Positions 15,059 through 25,843 of a stretch of 64,000 bases of DNA are shown here, piece after piece. The notes beneath the pieces are model-generated. The model did not search any database and was not told where the DNA came from. It saw only the letters and a program-made list of their open reading frames with translations. Both the position numbers and the translations under genes were made by a program. Numbering within the stretch: the stretch's first letter is position 1; each line of letters opens with the position of its first letter. This DNA is from Streptomyces albireticuli (GTDB lineage: Bacteria > Actinomycetota > Actinomycetes > Streptomycetales > Streptomycetaceae), in NCBI RefSeq assembly GCF_002192455.1, contig NZ_CP021744.1, positions 2,108,001 to 2,172,000 of the forward strand, read 5' to 3'.

Positions 15059-16675
15059 TCACGCCAGGACCGGTGTCCGGCCGGCCCGTATCTCGCAGTG
15101 GCGGCCGGTGAAACGGCTGCGCAGCATCCGGTCGTGGGAGACGACCACCAGGGCCCCGGTCCACGCCTCCAGCGCCTCCTCCAGCTGCTCCACCAGGCCG
15201 AGGGCGAGGTGATTGGCCGGCTCGTCGAGGAGCAGCAGATCGGCGGGGCGGGCGAGGAGGCGGGCCAGCCCGAGGCGGCGGCGCTGCCCTGCGGAGAGCG
15301 CGCCGACGGGCACATGGAGGTCGCGCTCGCGGAACAGGCCGTACGAGAGCAGGAGCGCCCGGTGCTCCTCCTCGTCTCCCGGCAGTCCGCGCCCGAAGAC
15401 AGCGAGCAGCCGCTCGGAGGGGCGGTCCGCCGGTATCTCCTGGGCGAGGTATCCGATGCTCCCCCGTCTGCGGACGGTGCCGGTGTCGGGCGCGGTCACC
15501 CCCGCCAGGAGGCGCATGAGGGTGGACTTGCCGGCGCCGTTGGCGCCGTGGACGAGGAGGCGCTCGCCCGCGCCGATCCGCAGGGAGTCCACCGCGAGCC
15601 GCTCGCCGACCCGGACGCCGTCGAGCTCGACGAGCGTCCCCTCGGTGGATCCCGCGGAGGGCCGCGCGGTGAACCGCAGCGGGTCGGGCGGGCGCGGCAC
15701 CGGGTGCTCCTGGAGCCTGCGCAGCCTCTCACGGGCGTTGCGCACCCGGCTGGAGACCGAGGACTGCACCCGTCCGCGGTCCCGGTCGTACGCCATCTTG
15801 TTGCCGTCCTTCATGGCCCGGCCCGGGGCGACCCGCTGGGCGGTGGTGGCCGCGGTCTCGGTGAGGGCCGCCGTCTCGGCCGTCCACTCGGCGTACTCCT
15901 GCTCCCAGCGGCGGCGGGCCGCCTCGCGCTCCGCGACGAATCCGGCATAGCCGTCGCCGTAGCGGACGAGGGACCTGCGGTCGGCGTCGACCTCGACCAC
16001 GGCGGTCGCCACGCGCTCCAGGAAGACCCGGTCGTGGGAGACCGCGAGGACGGTGCCGGGGTGGGTGCGCAAGGTGTCCTCCAGCCAGGCGAGCGCGGCG
16101 CCGTCCAGGTGGTTGGTCGGCTCGTCCAGGAGCATGACCTCGGGGGCCGCGGCGACGAGGCAGGCCAGCCCGAGCCGGGCCTGTTCACCGCCGGAGAGAG
16201 TGCCGAGCGGCCGCTCGCGGCCGATGTGGGCGAGGCCCAGGGCGTGGAGGGCCTTGTCGACGCGGGCGTCGGCCTCGTAGCCGCCACGGGACTCGAAGGC
16301 GGTGAGCACCTCTCCGTACTCCACGAGGGCCTCCGGCCCGGCCTCGGCGAGCCCGCGCTCCAGCTCCCGGAGGCGGCTCTCCATGGCGCGGAGGTCCGCG
16401 AGTGCCGCGTCGACGGCGTCGGCGACCGTGCCGTCCGGAGGGAGCTCGGGCGTCTGGCCGAGATGGCCGACCCCACCGGCCGCCGTCACGACGACCGCGC
16501 CGTCGTCGGGACGCTCCCGGCCCGCCAGGAGCCTCAGCAGGGTGGACTTGCCCGCGCCGTTCTCCCCGACCACACCGATCCGTTCACCCGGCCGGACCGA
16601 GAACGTCGCGTCGTCGAGAAGCGGCCGGTCGCCTCGGGACAGGGAGACCCCGCGCAGGGAAAGCTGAGTGGGCAT
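15059..16675 (-). CDS. ABC-F family ATPase (ribosome protection/antibiotic resistance type)
   Basis: A 538-residue protein with two ABC ATPase domains and no membrane segment. Walker A motifs are GENGAGKS (residues 37-44) and GANGAGKS. Signatures are LSGGEQ and LSAGQ, and Walker B motifs are VMLLDEP and LLLLDEP. A charged helical linker between the domains (about residues 225-330) is the part that reaches into the ribosome in ABC-F proteins. By family it binds the ribosomal E site and displaces antibiotics or rescues stalled ribosomes. ATG at 16675 follows GGAGGTG at good spacing. A TetR gene is divergent, and two matching repeats lie between, so expression is probably inducible. Confidence 0.85.
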   Translation of the reverse strand: MPTQLSLRGVSLSRGDRPLLDDATFSVRPGERIGVVGENGAGKSTLLRLLAGRERPDDGAVVVTAAGGVGHLGQTPELPPDGTVADAVDAALADLRAMESRLRELERGLAEAGPEALVEYGEVLTAFESRGGYEADARVDKALHALGLAHIGRERPLGTLSGGEQARLGLACLVAAAPEVMLLDEPTNHLDGAALAWLEDTLRTHPGTVLAVSHDRVFLERVATAVVEVDADRRSLVRYGDGYAGFVAEREAARRRWEQEYAEWTAETAALTETAATTAQRVAPGRAMKDGNKMAYDRDRGRVQSSVSSRVRNARERLRRLQEHPVPRPPDPLRFTARPSAGSTEGTLVELDGVRVGERLAVDSLRIGAGERLLVHGANGAGKSTLMRLLAGVTAPDTGTVRRRGSIGYLAQEIPADRPSERLLAVFGRGLPGDEEEHRALLLSYGLFRERDLHVPVGALSAGQRRRLGLARLLARPADLLLLDEPANHLALGLVEQLEEALEAWTGALVVVSHDRMLRSRFTGRHCEIRAGRTPVLA

Positions 16676-16693
16676 GCGCACCTCCATCGGCAA

Positions 16694-16712
16694 ACACAAC
16701 TGAAGTTGCATT
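16694..16712. promoter_or_regulatory. TetR operator copy 1 (ABC-F side)
   Basis: ACACAACTGAAGTTGCATT contains the perfect inverted repeat CAACT-ga-AGTTG. It lies just downstream of a GATAAT -10-like element for the ABC-F gene, where a bound repressor would block transcription. A near-identical copy starts 48 bases away. Confidence 0.65.
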
Positions 16713-16741
16713 ATCCTCAGCATGACACAGCCCATCGACTA

Positions 16742-16760
16742 ACACAACAGGAGTTGCATT
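16742..16760. promoter_or_regulatory. TetR operator copy 2, overlapping the tetR ribosome-binding site
   Basis: ACACAACAGGAGTTGCATT differs from copy 1 at only two bases. Its centre is AGGAG, which is also the ribosome-binding site of the TetR gene, so the operator and translation signal share bases. Confidence 0.65.
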
Positions 16761-17416
16761 TGCCTTCCCGAGCCCGCTCCGGCGCCCCGTCCGCCCCCGA
16801 GCCCCCCTCCTCCCAGGCCCCCGGCACGGTCCGCCCCGGCGGCCGCACCGCCCGCACCCGCGCGGCCGTCCGCGACGCGGTCCTCACGGGGCTGGTCGAG
16901 CACGGCTATCCAGGGCTCACGGTCGAGTACGTCGCCGAACACTCCGGCGTCCACAAGACGACCCTCTACCGGCGCTGGGGAGGCGTCGAAGGCCTGGTGG
17001 CGGACGCCCTCGACCTCGCCGGCGAGGACAGCTGGACGCCGCCGGACACCGGCAGCCTCCAGGGCGACCTGCGCGCGCTGGCACAGGAGATCGCCGACAC
17101 CTTCGGCGACCCCGCCGGCGCGGCGGCGCCCGCCGCCTTCATCGCCGCGGCGTTCCAGTCCGACCGCGCGGCCGAGGCCCTGCGGGGCTTCTACGCGGAG
17201 CGCTTCGCACGCTGCGCGCCCTTGGTCGCACGTGCCGTCGAGCGCGGCGAGGCCCCCGCCGGCACGGATCCCGGGGCCCTGGCACGGGCCGTCTCGGCAC
17301 CGCTGTTCCTGAGGCTGTTCATCACCCGCGAACCCGTCGACGCGGCCGCGGCCGGCCAAGCGGCGGAAGCCGCCCTGGCCGCCACTCGTGCCGGCGTCTA
17401 CGCGTCACCCGCCTGA
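16760..17416 (+). CDS. TetR-family regulator divergent from ABC-F gene
   Basis: A 218-residue TetR-family repressor. After a disordered Pro/Ser/Arg-rich start, the helix-turn-helix runs about residues 35-75 (AVLTGLVEHGYPGLTVEYVAEHSGVHKTTLYRRWGG). A helical C-terminal ligand domain follows, of the TetR_C type with FYAERFARCAPLVARAVERGE. The start is TTG at 16760, six bases after AGGAG; no ATG or GTG is available at a suitable distance. It is transcribed away from the ABC-F ATPase with 84 bases between, including two operator copies. It likely represses both genes until it senses a drug-like ligand. Confidence 0.85.
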   Translation: MPSRARSGAPSAPEPPSSQAPGTVRPGGRTARTRAAVRDAVLTGLVEHGYPGLTVEYVAEHSGVHKTTLYRRWGGVEGLVADALDLAGEDSWTPPDTGSLQGDLRALAQEIADTFGDPAGAAAPAAFIAAAFQSDRAAEALRGFYAERFARCAPLVARAVERGEAPAGTDPGALARAVSAPLFLRLFITREPVDAAAAGQAAEAALAATRAGVYASPA

Positions 17417-17446
17417 ACCGGCAAGCGGAATCCGCACCGATAGCGG

Positions 17447-18052
17447 TCACACCGTCCAGGAGGGCTCTATCGCGACGATGTCGCCCCCGATGGCCGCCAC
17501 GTCCGTCTCGGTCTGGGCCCGCAGGGCCAGCCGCTCCACCCGCTCGGCCCGGTATTTGCCGTGCTCGGCCTCGGAGTTCCACAGGGAAAGCACCAGGAAC
17601 TCCGGGCCCGGCGCCTCACCGAACAGACCGCGCAGCATGCCCGGGGATCCGGCCATCGCCGGATTCCAGACCTTCTCCTGCATGAGCGTGAAGTGCTCCA
17701 CCCGGTCCTCACGGACCCGGCAGTGGGCGACGCGCACCACGTCCGCGTCCGAGAACTGCGGGCGGAAACCCACCTTCACGTCGAAGCGGTGCTCGAAGAG
17801 CCGCACTTGGATGTCCTTGTACGTACCCGCCTGTGCCGCCGCCAGCCTGTCGTGCGAACGCGCCATGAAGGAGTCGTAGAACGCCCGGCTCTCCCAGAAA
17901 CCGAAGAGGTGCGCCACATGCGGACGACTTCGGCTCCATCCCCCTCCCTGGCCCCGGAACCCGGGCTCGCCGAGCAATCCCGCCCACTTCCGCTGCCCCC
18001 GCTCGAAGCCGCGACGGTCCACCACGGTGCAGCGAATCCACTTGACCAGCAC
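17447..18052 (-). CDS. DUF4937/YdbC-like protein
   Basis: A 201-residue protein made of two ferredoxin-like (dimeric alpha-beta barrel) halves, as in antibiotic-biosynthesis monooxygenase-type proteins. The family is recognised by MLVKWIRCTVVDRRGFERGQ, HVAHLFGFWESRAFYDSFM in the first half, and VRVAHCRVREDRVEHFTLMQEKVWNPAMAGSPGM in the second. No cofactor site is evident and the reaction is unknown. The start is GTG at 18052; an ATG eight bases upstream is out of frame. It follows the N-acetyltransferase gene after 33 bases and is probably in its operon. Confidence 0.75.
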   Translation of the reverse strand: MLVKWIRCTVVDRRGFERGQRKWAGLLGEPGFRGQGGGWSRSRPHVAHLFGFWESRAFYDSFMARSHDRLAAAQAGTYKDIQVRLFEHRFDVKVGFRPQFSDADVVRVAHCRVREDRVEHFTLMQEKVWNPAMAGSPGMLRGLFGEAPGPEFLVLSLWNSEAEHGKYRAERVERLALRAQTETDVAAIGGDIVAIEPSWTV

Positions 18053-18085
18053 CGCGCCATCGTACGGTGCCGGAGGGGGCGCACA

Positions 18086-18916
18086 TCACGTACCGGAGGA
18101 GTACGCCCCCAGGAGCCTCTCGGAGTCCGCCTCACCGAGCTCGATACGGAACTCCCTCGCCAGCAGTTCCACCAACTCCTCCGCCGCGATCTCCCGTTGC
18201 TCCTGCGAACCGTCGGCACGGGCGGTGGAGAACACCGAGCCCACCAGGTTCCACCGCGACTCGGCCGCGGTCTGCTGCACCACGACGCGGGAGACGAAGG
18301 GCGAGTGCGGGTGGGTGGAGATGTAGTGGTTCATCACCGCGTAGTCGACCGGGAAGCGCTCCTCCGGGCCGATGGCGTAGAGGTCGAACCACCCGTCCGG
18401 ATGCAGCGAGCGCAGCACGCGCGTGCCGTCGGCCCGGGGCTCCGTCCCGAACGTCCAGTCCCCCTGCCGCACCGGCGCGCTGTCGTGGAAGGCCAGCGGC
18501 TCCAGCAGCCCCTCCCCGCCGAAGCCGACGTCACACAGCCATTCCCCGCCGTCGGCGGTCACCTTCAACGCCATGTGTGTGACGGGGCGCAGCTTGTCGC
18601 CGCCCATGCGGATCCGCGCGCCGAGCCCGGTGAAGGAGAATCCGATGCGCTCCAGGACCGCCGCGAGCAGCAGGTTCTGCTCGTAGCAGTAACCACCCCT
18701 GGCCTGCGCCACCATCTTGTCCTGAAGCGCCTTGATTTCCAGCCGGACCGGCCTGCCGAGCAGAATCTCCAGGTTCTCGAAGGGAAAGGCCGCCACATGG
18801 CCGCGGTGAACCGCCCGCAGCGTCGCGAGATCAGGCCCGACCGCCCCCTCCAGTCCGATGCGCGCCAGATAGGCGCCCAGGTCCAATTCCTTGCCACCCC
18901 ACATGGACTCACTCAT
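18086..18916 (-). CDS. Arylamine N-acetyltransferase
   Basis: A 276-residue NAT enzyme, transferring an acetyl group from acetyl-CoA to aromatic amines or hydrazines. The catalytic triad is visible: Cys77 in RGGYCYEQN, His114 in PVTHMAL and Asp129 in LCDVGFG. Length and the GYCYEQN motif are typical. The ATG overlaps the TGA of the upstream TetR gene (ATGA), so the two are translationally coupled. The TetR product is the likely regulator. A role in detoxifying aromatic amines, or in making amide-linked natural products as some actinomycete NATs do, is possible. Confidence 0.93.
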   Translation of the reverse strand: MSESMWGGKELDLGAYLARIGLEGAVGPDLATLRAVHRGHVAAFPFENLEILLGRPVRLEIKALQDKMVAQARGGYCYEQNLLLAAVLERIGFSFTGLGARIRMGGDKLRPVTHMALKVTADGGEWLCDVGFGGEGLLEPLAFHDSAPVRQGDWTFGTEPRADGTRVLRSLHPDGWFDLYAIGPEERFPVDYAVMNHYISTHPHSPFVSRVVVQQTAAESRWNLVGSVFSTARADGSQEQREIAAEELVELLAREFRIELGEADSERLLGAYSSGT

Positions 18917-19536
18917 TCCCTCGTACGATTCCGCTTTCCTCGCGACTGCTCGCCGCCCTCAGTATTCACGCCCGTGACGCCGGCGGCCGCGAGGAGCACG
19001 GAGGCCGCGCTCCTGGCCCGTCCGGCCGCGTCGGACACACCCGTGACGGCGGCCGTGGTGATCGCCCCGTCGACGAAGAGGGCCAGCTGGTCGGCCAGCG
19101 TCTCCGGGTCCGCGGCCCCGGCGGCGCGGACGAGGCCGAGGAGATAGTCGCGCACCTCCGCCTTGTGCTCCCGGGCCGCGTCGGCCACGGCCGCCGAGCC
19201 GGCGCCCATCTCGCCGAAGGCGTTGATGAAGGCGCAGCCCCGGAAGTCCGGCTCACCGAACCACCATTCGAGCCAGTCGAACACCGCGAGCGGCCGGTCC
19301 GCGACCGAGGGCTCGGCCGCGACATGGGCGGCCAGGGCGCCCCGCCAACGCCGGTCCCGCCGCCGCAGATAGGCCTCGACCAGCTCCTCCTTCGACGCGA
19401 AGCACTGGTAGAGACGCTTGAGGGAGACCCCCGACGCGGCCCGGATCCGGTCCATGCCGACCGCCTGGACCCCGTGCCCGTAGAACAGCGTCTCGGCCGC
19501 GTCGAGCAGACGACCCTCGGCCTCGATGTCTTCCAT
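18913..19536 (-). CDS. TetR-family regulator of the N-acetyltransferase operon
   Basis: A 207-residue TetR-family repressor. The helix-turn-helix is in residues about 5-50 (LLDAAETLFYGHGVQAVGMDRIRAASGVSLKRLYQCFASKEELVEAYL). The ligand domain follows, including EWWFGEPDFRGCAFINAFGEMG, a pattern of TetR proteins of the AcrR/YxaF kind. The final 20 residues are basic. ATG at 19536 is preferred over the ATG four codons upstream, as it begins the family-like sequence MEDIEAEGRLL. Two palindromes in the divergent promoter region are the probable operators. It overlaps the NAT gene by four bases. Confidence 0.88.
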   Translation of the reverse strand: MEDIEAEGRLLDAAETLFYGHGVQAVGMDRIRAASGVSLKRLYQCFASKEELVEAYLRRRDRRWRGALAAHVAAEPSVADRPLAVFDWLEWWFGEPDFRGCAFINAFGEMGAGSAAVADAAREHKAEVRDYLLGLVRAAGAADPETLADQLALFVDGAITTAAVTGVSDAAGRARSAASVLLAAAGVTGVNTEGGEQSRGKRNRTRE

Positions 19537-19554
19537 GCCACACCCCACTAGCGG

Positions 19555-19611
19555 AGAGAACGTTCGTTCTCTAGGCTACTCGACGTCGGGAGAACGATCG
19601 TTCTCCCGACG
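19555..19611. promoter_or_regulatory. Two palindromic TetR operators
   Basis: Copy 1 (19555-19572) is AGAGAACG-TT-CGTTCTCT. Copy 2 (19584-19611) is a perfect 28-base palindrome centred on GAACGATCGTTC. Both share GAGAACG-CGTTCTC half-sites and lie between the TetR-NAT operon and the DUF1348 gene, so one regulator can control both directions. Confidence 0.8.
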
Positions 19612-19643
19612 CGGGAGCACCCCTATGACAAGAGAGGCATGCC

Positions 19644-20105
19644 ATGACACAGCGCCCCCTCCTGCCCCCGTTCGACGAGGAGACCGCCCGCGCGAAGGTG
19701 CAGGCCGCCGAGGACGCCTGGAACAGCCGCGACCCCGACCGCGTCGCCCTCGCGTACACGGAGGACTGCGTCTGGCGGAACCGGGAAGAATTCATCGTGG
19801 GCCGTGAGGAGATCCGCGCCTTTCTCCGCCGCAAATGGGAGATGGAGCTCAACTACCGTCTCCGCAAGGACCTGTGGTCCTGGACCGGCAACCGCATCTC
19901 CGTGCGTTTCCGCTACGAGTGGCAGGACGCGGACGGCCGGCAGTGGCGCAGTTACGGCAACGAGCAATGGGAGTTCGACCCCGACGGGCTGATGCGCCGC
20001 CGTGAGGCCAGCATCAACGACCTCCGGATCGACGGATCCGCCACGCACGACGGGGAGATCCATGGCGAACACAGGGACGACTTGTGGACGTCCATGGCAC
20101 CATAA
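19644..20105 (+). CDS. DUF1348 (NTF2-like) protein
   Basis: A 153-residue small alpha+beta protein of the DUF1348 family, within the NTF2/SnoaL superfamily. Signatures are the opening helix [33 protein letters not shown], then [41 protein letters not shown]. These folds form a hydrophobic pocket, but the ligand and any enzyme activity are unknown. ATG at 19644 follows AGAGAGG. It is divergent from the TetR-NAT operon and shares the palindromic operators, so it may be part of the same response to an aromatic compound. Confidence 0.85.
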   Translation: MTQRPLLPPFDEETARAKVQAAEDAWNSRDPDRVALAYTEDCVWRNREEFIVGREEIRAFLRRKWEMELNYRLRKDLWSWTGNRISVRFRYEWQDADGRQWRSYGNEQWEFDPDGLMRRREASINDLRIDGSATHDGEIHGEHRDDLWTSMAP

Positions 20106-20182
20106 GGCAACCGACGCCACATTTCTGGCAGTTGCCGACGTCATGCCGCCGGGCATGCAGCTCCGAGGAAGGGGGAGGCCCC

Positions 20183-20716
20183 GTGAGCGGTCTCAACAAA
20201 GGGCTCGGAAAGGTCGAGGTGGCGCTCAAGTGGGACCCCAGCCCCTCCGGCGACCCGGACCACGACCTCGACATCATCGCCGCCACCTACCCCGCGCACG
20301 ACCCGTACGGCGAACCCTCGTACCTCGTGCACTTCGGCAGCCGCTCGCCGGACGGCACCATCACACTCAACAGGGACAGCCGCACCGGCCAGGGTTTCGG
20401 CTTCGACGAGGTCATGATCCTGGAGCTCGACCGGCTGGCGGCCACGTACGCCCGTGTCGTCGTCGGCGTCGCCATCCAGCAGCAGGACGGCCGTAAGCCG
20501 TTCGGCGCCGTGCCGAACACGGCCGTCCGGGTGCTGGACGGGCGGGCCGAGCTGGTGGCCGACGACTTCTCCGGCGTGACCGGCTGCACGGCCACGACCG
20601 TCGCGGAGTTCGCCCGGGACGACTCCGGAGCCTGGCACTTCCACCCCAGCGCGCACGGCTTCGACACCGATCCGGCGACCTTCGCCGCACGCATGGGCAG
20701 CGTCCGGACGGCCTGA
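20183..20716 (+). CDS. TerD-family stress protein
   Basis: A 177-residue protein of the TerD/CABP family, calcium-binding beta-sandwich proteins linked to tellurite and other stress in Streptomyces. Family motifs are VEVALKWDPSPSGDPDHDLDIIAATY, DPYGEPSYLVHFGSRSPDGTI with a Gly/Asp loop, and FGAVPNTAVRVLDG. The variant here lacks some of the classical GGxxxD pattern, so calcium binding is not certain. GTG at 20183 follows the very strong GGGGGAGG. It lies 77 bases after the DUF1348 gene and ends before a strong hairpin. Confidence 0.82.
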   Translation: MSGLNKGLGKVEVALKWDPSPSGDPDHDLDIIAATYPAHDPYGEPSYLVHFGSRSPDGTITLNRDSRTGQGFGFDEVMILELDRLAATYARVVVGVAIQQQDGRKPFGAVPNTAVRVLDGRAELVADDFSGVTGCTATTVAEFARDDSGAWHFHPSAHGFDTDPATFAARMGSVRTA

Positions 20717-20779
20717 CGCACCGGCCCGGAGGCGTCCGGCAAGGCGAGGACATCGGACGAAGTCCTCGCGCATGCCGAA

Positions 20780-20810
20780 GGAGGCGGAGCCGGGAACCGG
20801 CTCCGCCTCC
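20780..20810. terminator. Terminator between TerD gene and nrdJ
   Basis: Perfect 14-base arms GGAGGCGGAGCCGG / CCGGCTCCGCCTCC with a GAA loop. A smaller hairpin (GCGAGGAC / GTCCTCGC, 20744-20769) precedes it. It serves both convergent genes. Confidence 0.8.
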
Positions 20811-20861
20811 TCGCGTTCACCTCACGCCCGGGCGGGTCTCACACCCACCCGGGGCCGGGGA

Positions 20862-23732
<2,871 letters not shown>

Positions 23733-23802
23733 GCCGCCTCCCTCTACGGGCAAAACGCCCTAATGCGCCCAATTCTTCCGTGGCGCGGATGTCTGTCTTT
23801 CA

Positions 23803-23825
23803 CCCGGCGCGCGAGGCGCGCCGGG
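23803..23825 (-). terminator. Hairpin between nrdR and nrdJ
   Basis: Perfect 10-base arms CCCGGCGCGC / GCGCGCCGGG with a GAG loop. Lying within an expected operon, it may partly terminate or stabilise the upstream message. Confidence 0.5.
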
Positions 23826-23849
23826 CAGGTCTCTGTATGTGTCGCCGCG

Positions 23850-24362
23850 CTATTCGGCGGCCGTGGCGGGCGCGGGAACCCCGGGGCCCCCGTCGCGCTC
23901 GCCGGCGGTGGTGACGGGCCGCTGCTCGCGGAGCTCCGCGACGGCGGCCTCGAAGTCCTCGAGCGAGTCGAACGCCTGGTACACGGACGCGAACCGCAGA
24001 TAGGCGACGAGGTCGAGGTCCCGGAGGGGGCCGAGTATGGCGAGCCCGACGTCGTGCGTCGAGAGCTCGGCGCTGCCCGTGGCGCGCACCGCCTCCTCCA
24101 CCCGCTGGCCCAGCTTCGCCAGGGCGTCCTCGGTGACGGGACGGCCCTGGCACGCCTTGCGGACGCCGGAGATGACCTTGGTGCGGCTGAAGGGCTCGGT
24201 GACCCCGCTGCGCTTGATCACCATCAGTGACGCTGTCTCTACCGTCGTGAACCGGCGGGAGCAGTCGGGGCACTGGCGGCGCCTGCGGATCGAGCAGCCG
24301 TCATCGGTGGTCCGGCTGTCGACCACTCGGCTGTCGGGGTGCCTGCAGAAGGGGCAGTGCAT
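23850..24362 (-). CDS. nrdR: Ribonucleotide reductase regulator NrdR
   Basis: A 170-residue repressor of ribonucleotide reductase genes. An N-terminal zinc ribbon has Cys3, Cys6, Cys31 and Cys34 (MHCPFC and CPDC) and binds DNA. An ATP-cone domain (residues about 48-138, [22 protein letters not shown] through [11 protein letters not shown]) senses ATP/dATP. The C-terminal 25 residues are a disordered extension. It is upstream of nrdJ and divergent from lexA. A NrdR-box-like sequence lies about 170-180 bases upstream of its start. Confidence 0.96.
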   Translation of the reverse strand: MHCPFCRHPDSRVVDSRTTDDGCSIRRRRQCPDCSRRFTTVETASLMVIKRSGVTEPFSRTKVISGVRKACQGRPVTEDALAKLGQRVEEAVRATGSAELSTHDVGLAILGPLRDLDLVAYLRFASVYQAFDSLEDFEAAVAELREQRPVTTAGERDGGPGVPAPATAAE

Positions 24363-24498
24363 GGCTCTCCACCCTCCTCACCCTCGTAAGACTGTGCACG
24401 ATCTCCGGCTTCACCGGGCCCCTCGTTCGGGCCCTTGCGAAGCAGCTCCCAGCATAGGCGATGACCGCGACCGGAGATGACCAGCCGAGGCTCTTCGA

Positions 24499-24546
24499 CC
24501 ACAACCGGTGGGTAGCCGACGCCCATCAAACCACTAGATCTGGTGC
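24499..24546. promoter_or_regulatory. NrdR-box pair for nrdRJ
   Basis: CCACTAGATCTGGTGC (24531-24546) matches the NrdR box AcaCwAtATaTwGtgt at about 11 of 16 positions with the CAC/GTG arms at the right distance. A weaker copy, CCACAACCGGTGGGTA, starts exactly 32 bases away, the usual spacing of paired NrdR boxes. Confidence 0.55.
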
Positions 24547-24855
24547 CGGGCGGGCAAGCGCGCCGGACGCGTGTCGAACGCCACGGACGGGTTCCGACCC
24601 TACGGGAGACGCCCCGGCCGGGGCCCGGTGGGGGCATCCGTGACACGCTGGTGACACACTGGGCGCGGCGCCCGCACGGCATTTCCGGGACACCGCACCG
24701 CCGCCCGCGGCCGTGCGGCCACCCGCTCGGCGGGGCCCGCGGGGTCCGGCACGGCCGTCCGGACTTCGCACCGAAGGGTACCGTAATAGCCCGAATTGAT
24801 CTTCGGCCGTACACCCTCTCACCTGATCGCGTCAGCCAATCTTCGATATTTCACT

Positions 24856-24869
24856 CGAACGTGTGTTTG
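24856..24869 (+). promoter_or_regulatory. LexA (SOS) box upstream of lexA
   Basis: CGAACGTGTGTTTG matches the actinobacterial SOS box CGAACRNRYGTTYC at all positions but the last. It lies 64 bases before the lexA start and implies autoregulation. Confidence 0.85.
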
Positions 24870-24932
24870 GCGCAACCTTTCGAAAGCAACTACCGTTGTC
24901 CAGCTAGGGAGAACATTTCGAGAGGGGCCGAC

Positions 24933-25718
24933 GTGACCACCACCGCAGACAGCGCCACCATCACCGCCCAGGACCGCTCCCAGAACCGACTCGACCAGGC
25001 ACACCCGATGAATGACGCAGCCATGAACCCCGAGGGGCAGAAGCCCGCTCGCGCCCTTCCCGGACGACCTCCAGGAATCCGGGCGGACAGCTCGGGACTC
25101 ACCGACCGGCAGCGGCGGGTCATCGAAGTGATCAGGGACTCCGTCCAGCGCCGGGGATACCCACCCTCCATGCGCGAGATCGGCCAGGCGGTGGGGCTGT
25201 CGAGCACCTCCTCCGTGGCCCATCAGCTCATGGCGCTGGAGCGCAAGGGGTTCCTCCGCCGCGACCCGCACCGCCCCCGGGCGTACGAGGTCCGCGGCTC
25301 CGACCAGCCCAGCACCCAGCCGACCGACACCACCGGCAAGCCCGCCGCCTCGTACGTCCCGCTGGTCGGCCGGATCGCCGCCGGTGGTCCGATCCTGGCC
25401 GAGGAGTCCGTCGAGGATGTCTTCCCCCTCCCCCGGCAGCTCGTCGGCGACGGAGAGCTGTTCGTCCTGAAGGTGGTCGGCGACTCCATGATCGAGGCCG
25501 CCATCTGTGACGGTGACTGGGTGACGGTGCGCCGCCAGCCCGTCGCGGAGAACGGCGATATCGTGGCCGCGATGCTCGACGGCGAGGCCACGGTCAAGCG
25601 TTTCAAGCGCGAGGACGGCCATGTGTGGCTGCTCCCGCACAACGCCGCCTACCAGCCCATCCCCGGTGACGAGGCCACCATCCTCGGCAAGGTGGTGGCA
25701 GTGCTGCGCCGCGTCTGA
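24933..25718 (+). CDS. lexA: SOS repressor LexA
   Basis: A 261-residue SOS repressor. A disordered 50-residue N-terminal extension, common in Streptomyces, precedes the winged helix ([53 protein letters not shown], residues 56-108). The self-cleavage site is Ala150-Gly151 (GRIAAGGP), with catalytic Ser185 (GDSM) and Lys222 (EATVKRF). RecA filaments trigger cleavage; recA itself is at 57 kb in this window. GTG at 24933 follows GAGAGGGG. Ends at a strong hairpin. Confidence 0.97.
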   Translation: MTTTADSATITAQDRSQNRLDQAHPMNDAAMNPEGQKPARALPGRPPGIRADSSGLTDRQRRVIEVIRDSVQRRGYPPSMREIGQAVGLSSTSSVAHQLMALERKGFLRRDPHRPRAYEVRGSDQPSTQPTDTTGKPAASYVPLVGRIAAGGPILAEESVEDVFPLPRQLVGDGELFVLKVVGDSMIEAAICDGDWVTVRRQPVAENGDIVAAMLDGEATVKRFKREDGHVWLLPHNAAYQPIPGDEATILGKVVAVLRRV

Positions 25719-25735
25719 AGGAGCGTCGCAAGACC

Positions 25736-25769
25736 GGGCCCCGGAACCACTGCGCCGGTTCCGGGGCCC
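25736..25769. terminator. lexA terminator
   Basis: Perfect 13-base arms GGGCCCCGGAACC / GGTTCCGGGGCCC with an 8-base loop, 18 bases after the lexA stop. Confidence 0.8.
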
Positions 25770-25793
25770 TGCTGTATTCCCGCCCGGATCCCG

Positions 25794-25838
25794 GCGGCCG
25801 CGTGCCGGATTCCACTCCGGGGCCCGGCACGCGGCCGC
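25794..25838. terminator. Terminator of the DinG-type helicase gene
   Basis: Perfect 15-base arms GCGGCCGCGTGCCGG / CCGGCACGCGGCCGC with a 15-base loop, ending just before the stop of the minus-strand helicase gene. It stands back to back with the lexA terminator. Confidence 0.75.
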
Positions 25839-25843
25839 CTCCG

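Larger units (their letters stand above)
24363..24932. other. Divergent nrdR-lexA regulatory region
   Basis: 570 bases separate nrdR and lexA. No convincing gene is present; the long frame that continues upstream of lexA lacks coding character. It contains a NrdR-box pair near 24499-24546, a LexA site at 24856-24869 and an AT-rich stretch at 24780-24900 typical of promoters. Confidence 0.6.

Noticed and set aside
24499..24512. CCACAACCGGTGGG as an independent strong NrdR box
   Set aside because: The distance between its CAC and GTG arms is wrong for the consensus; retained only as a weak partner of the box at 24531.
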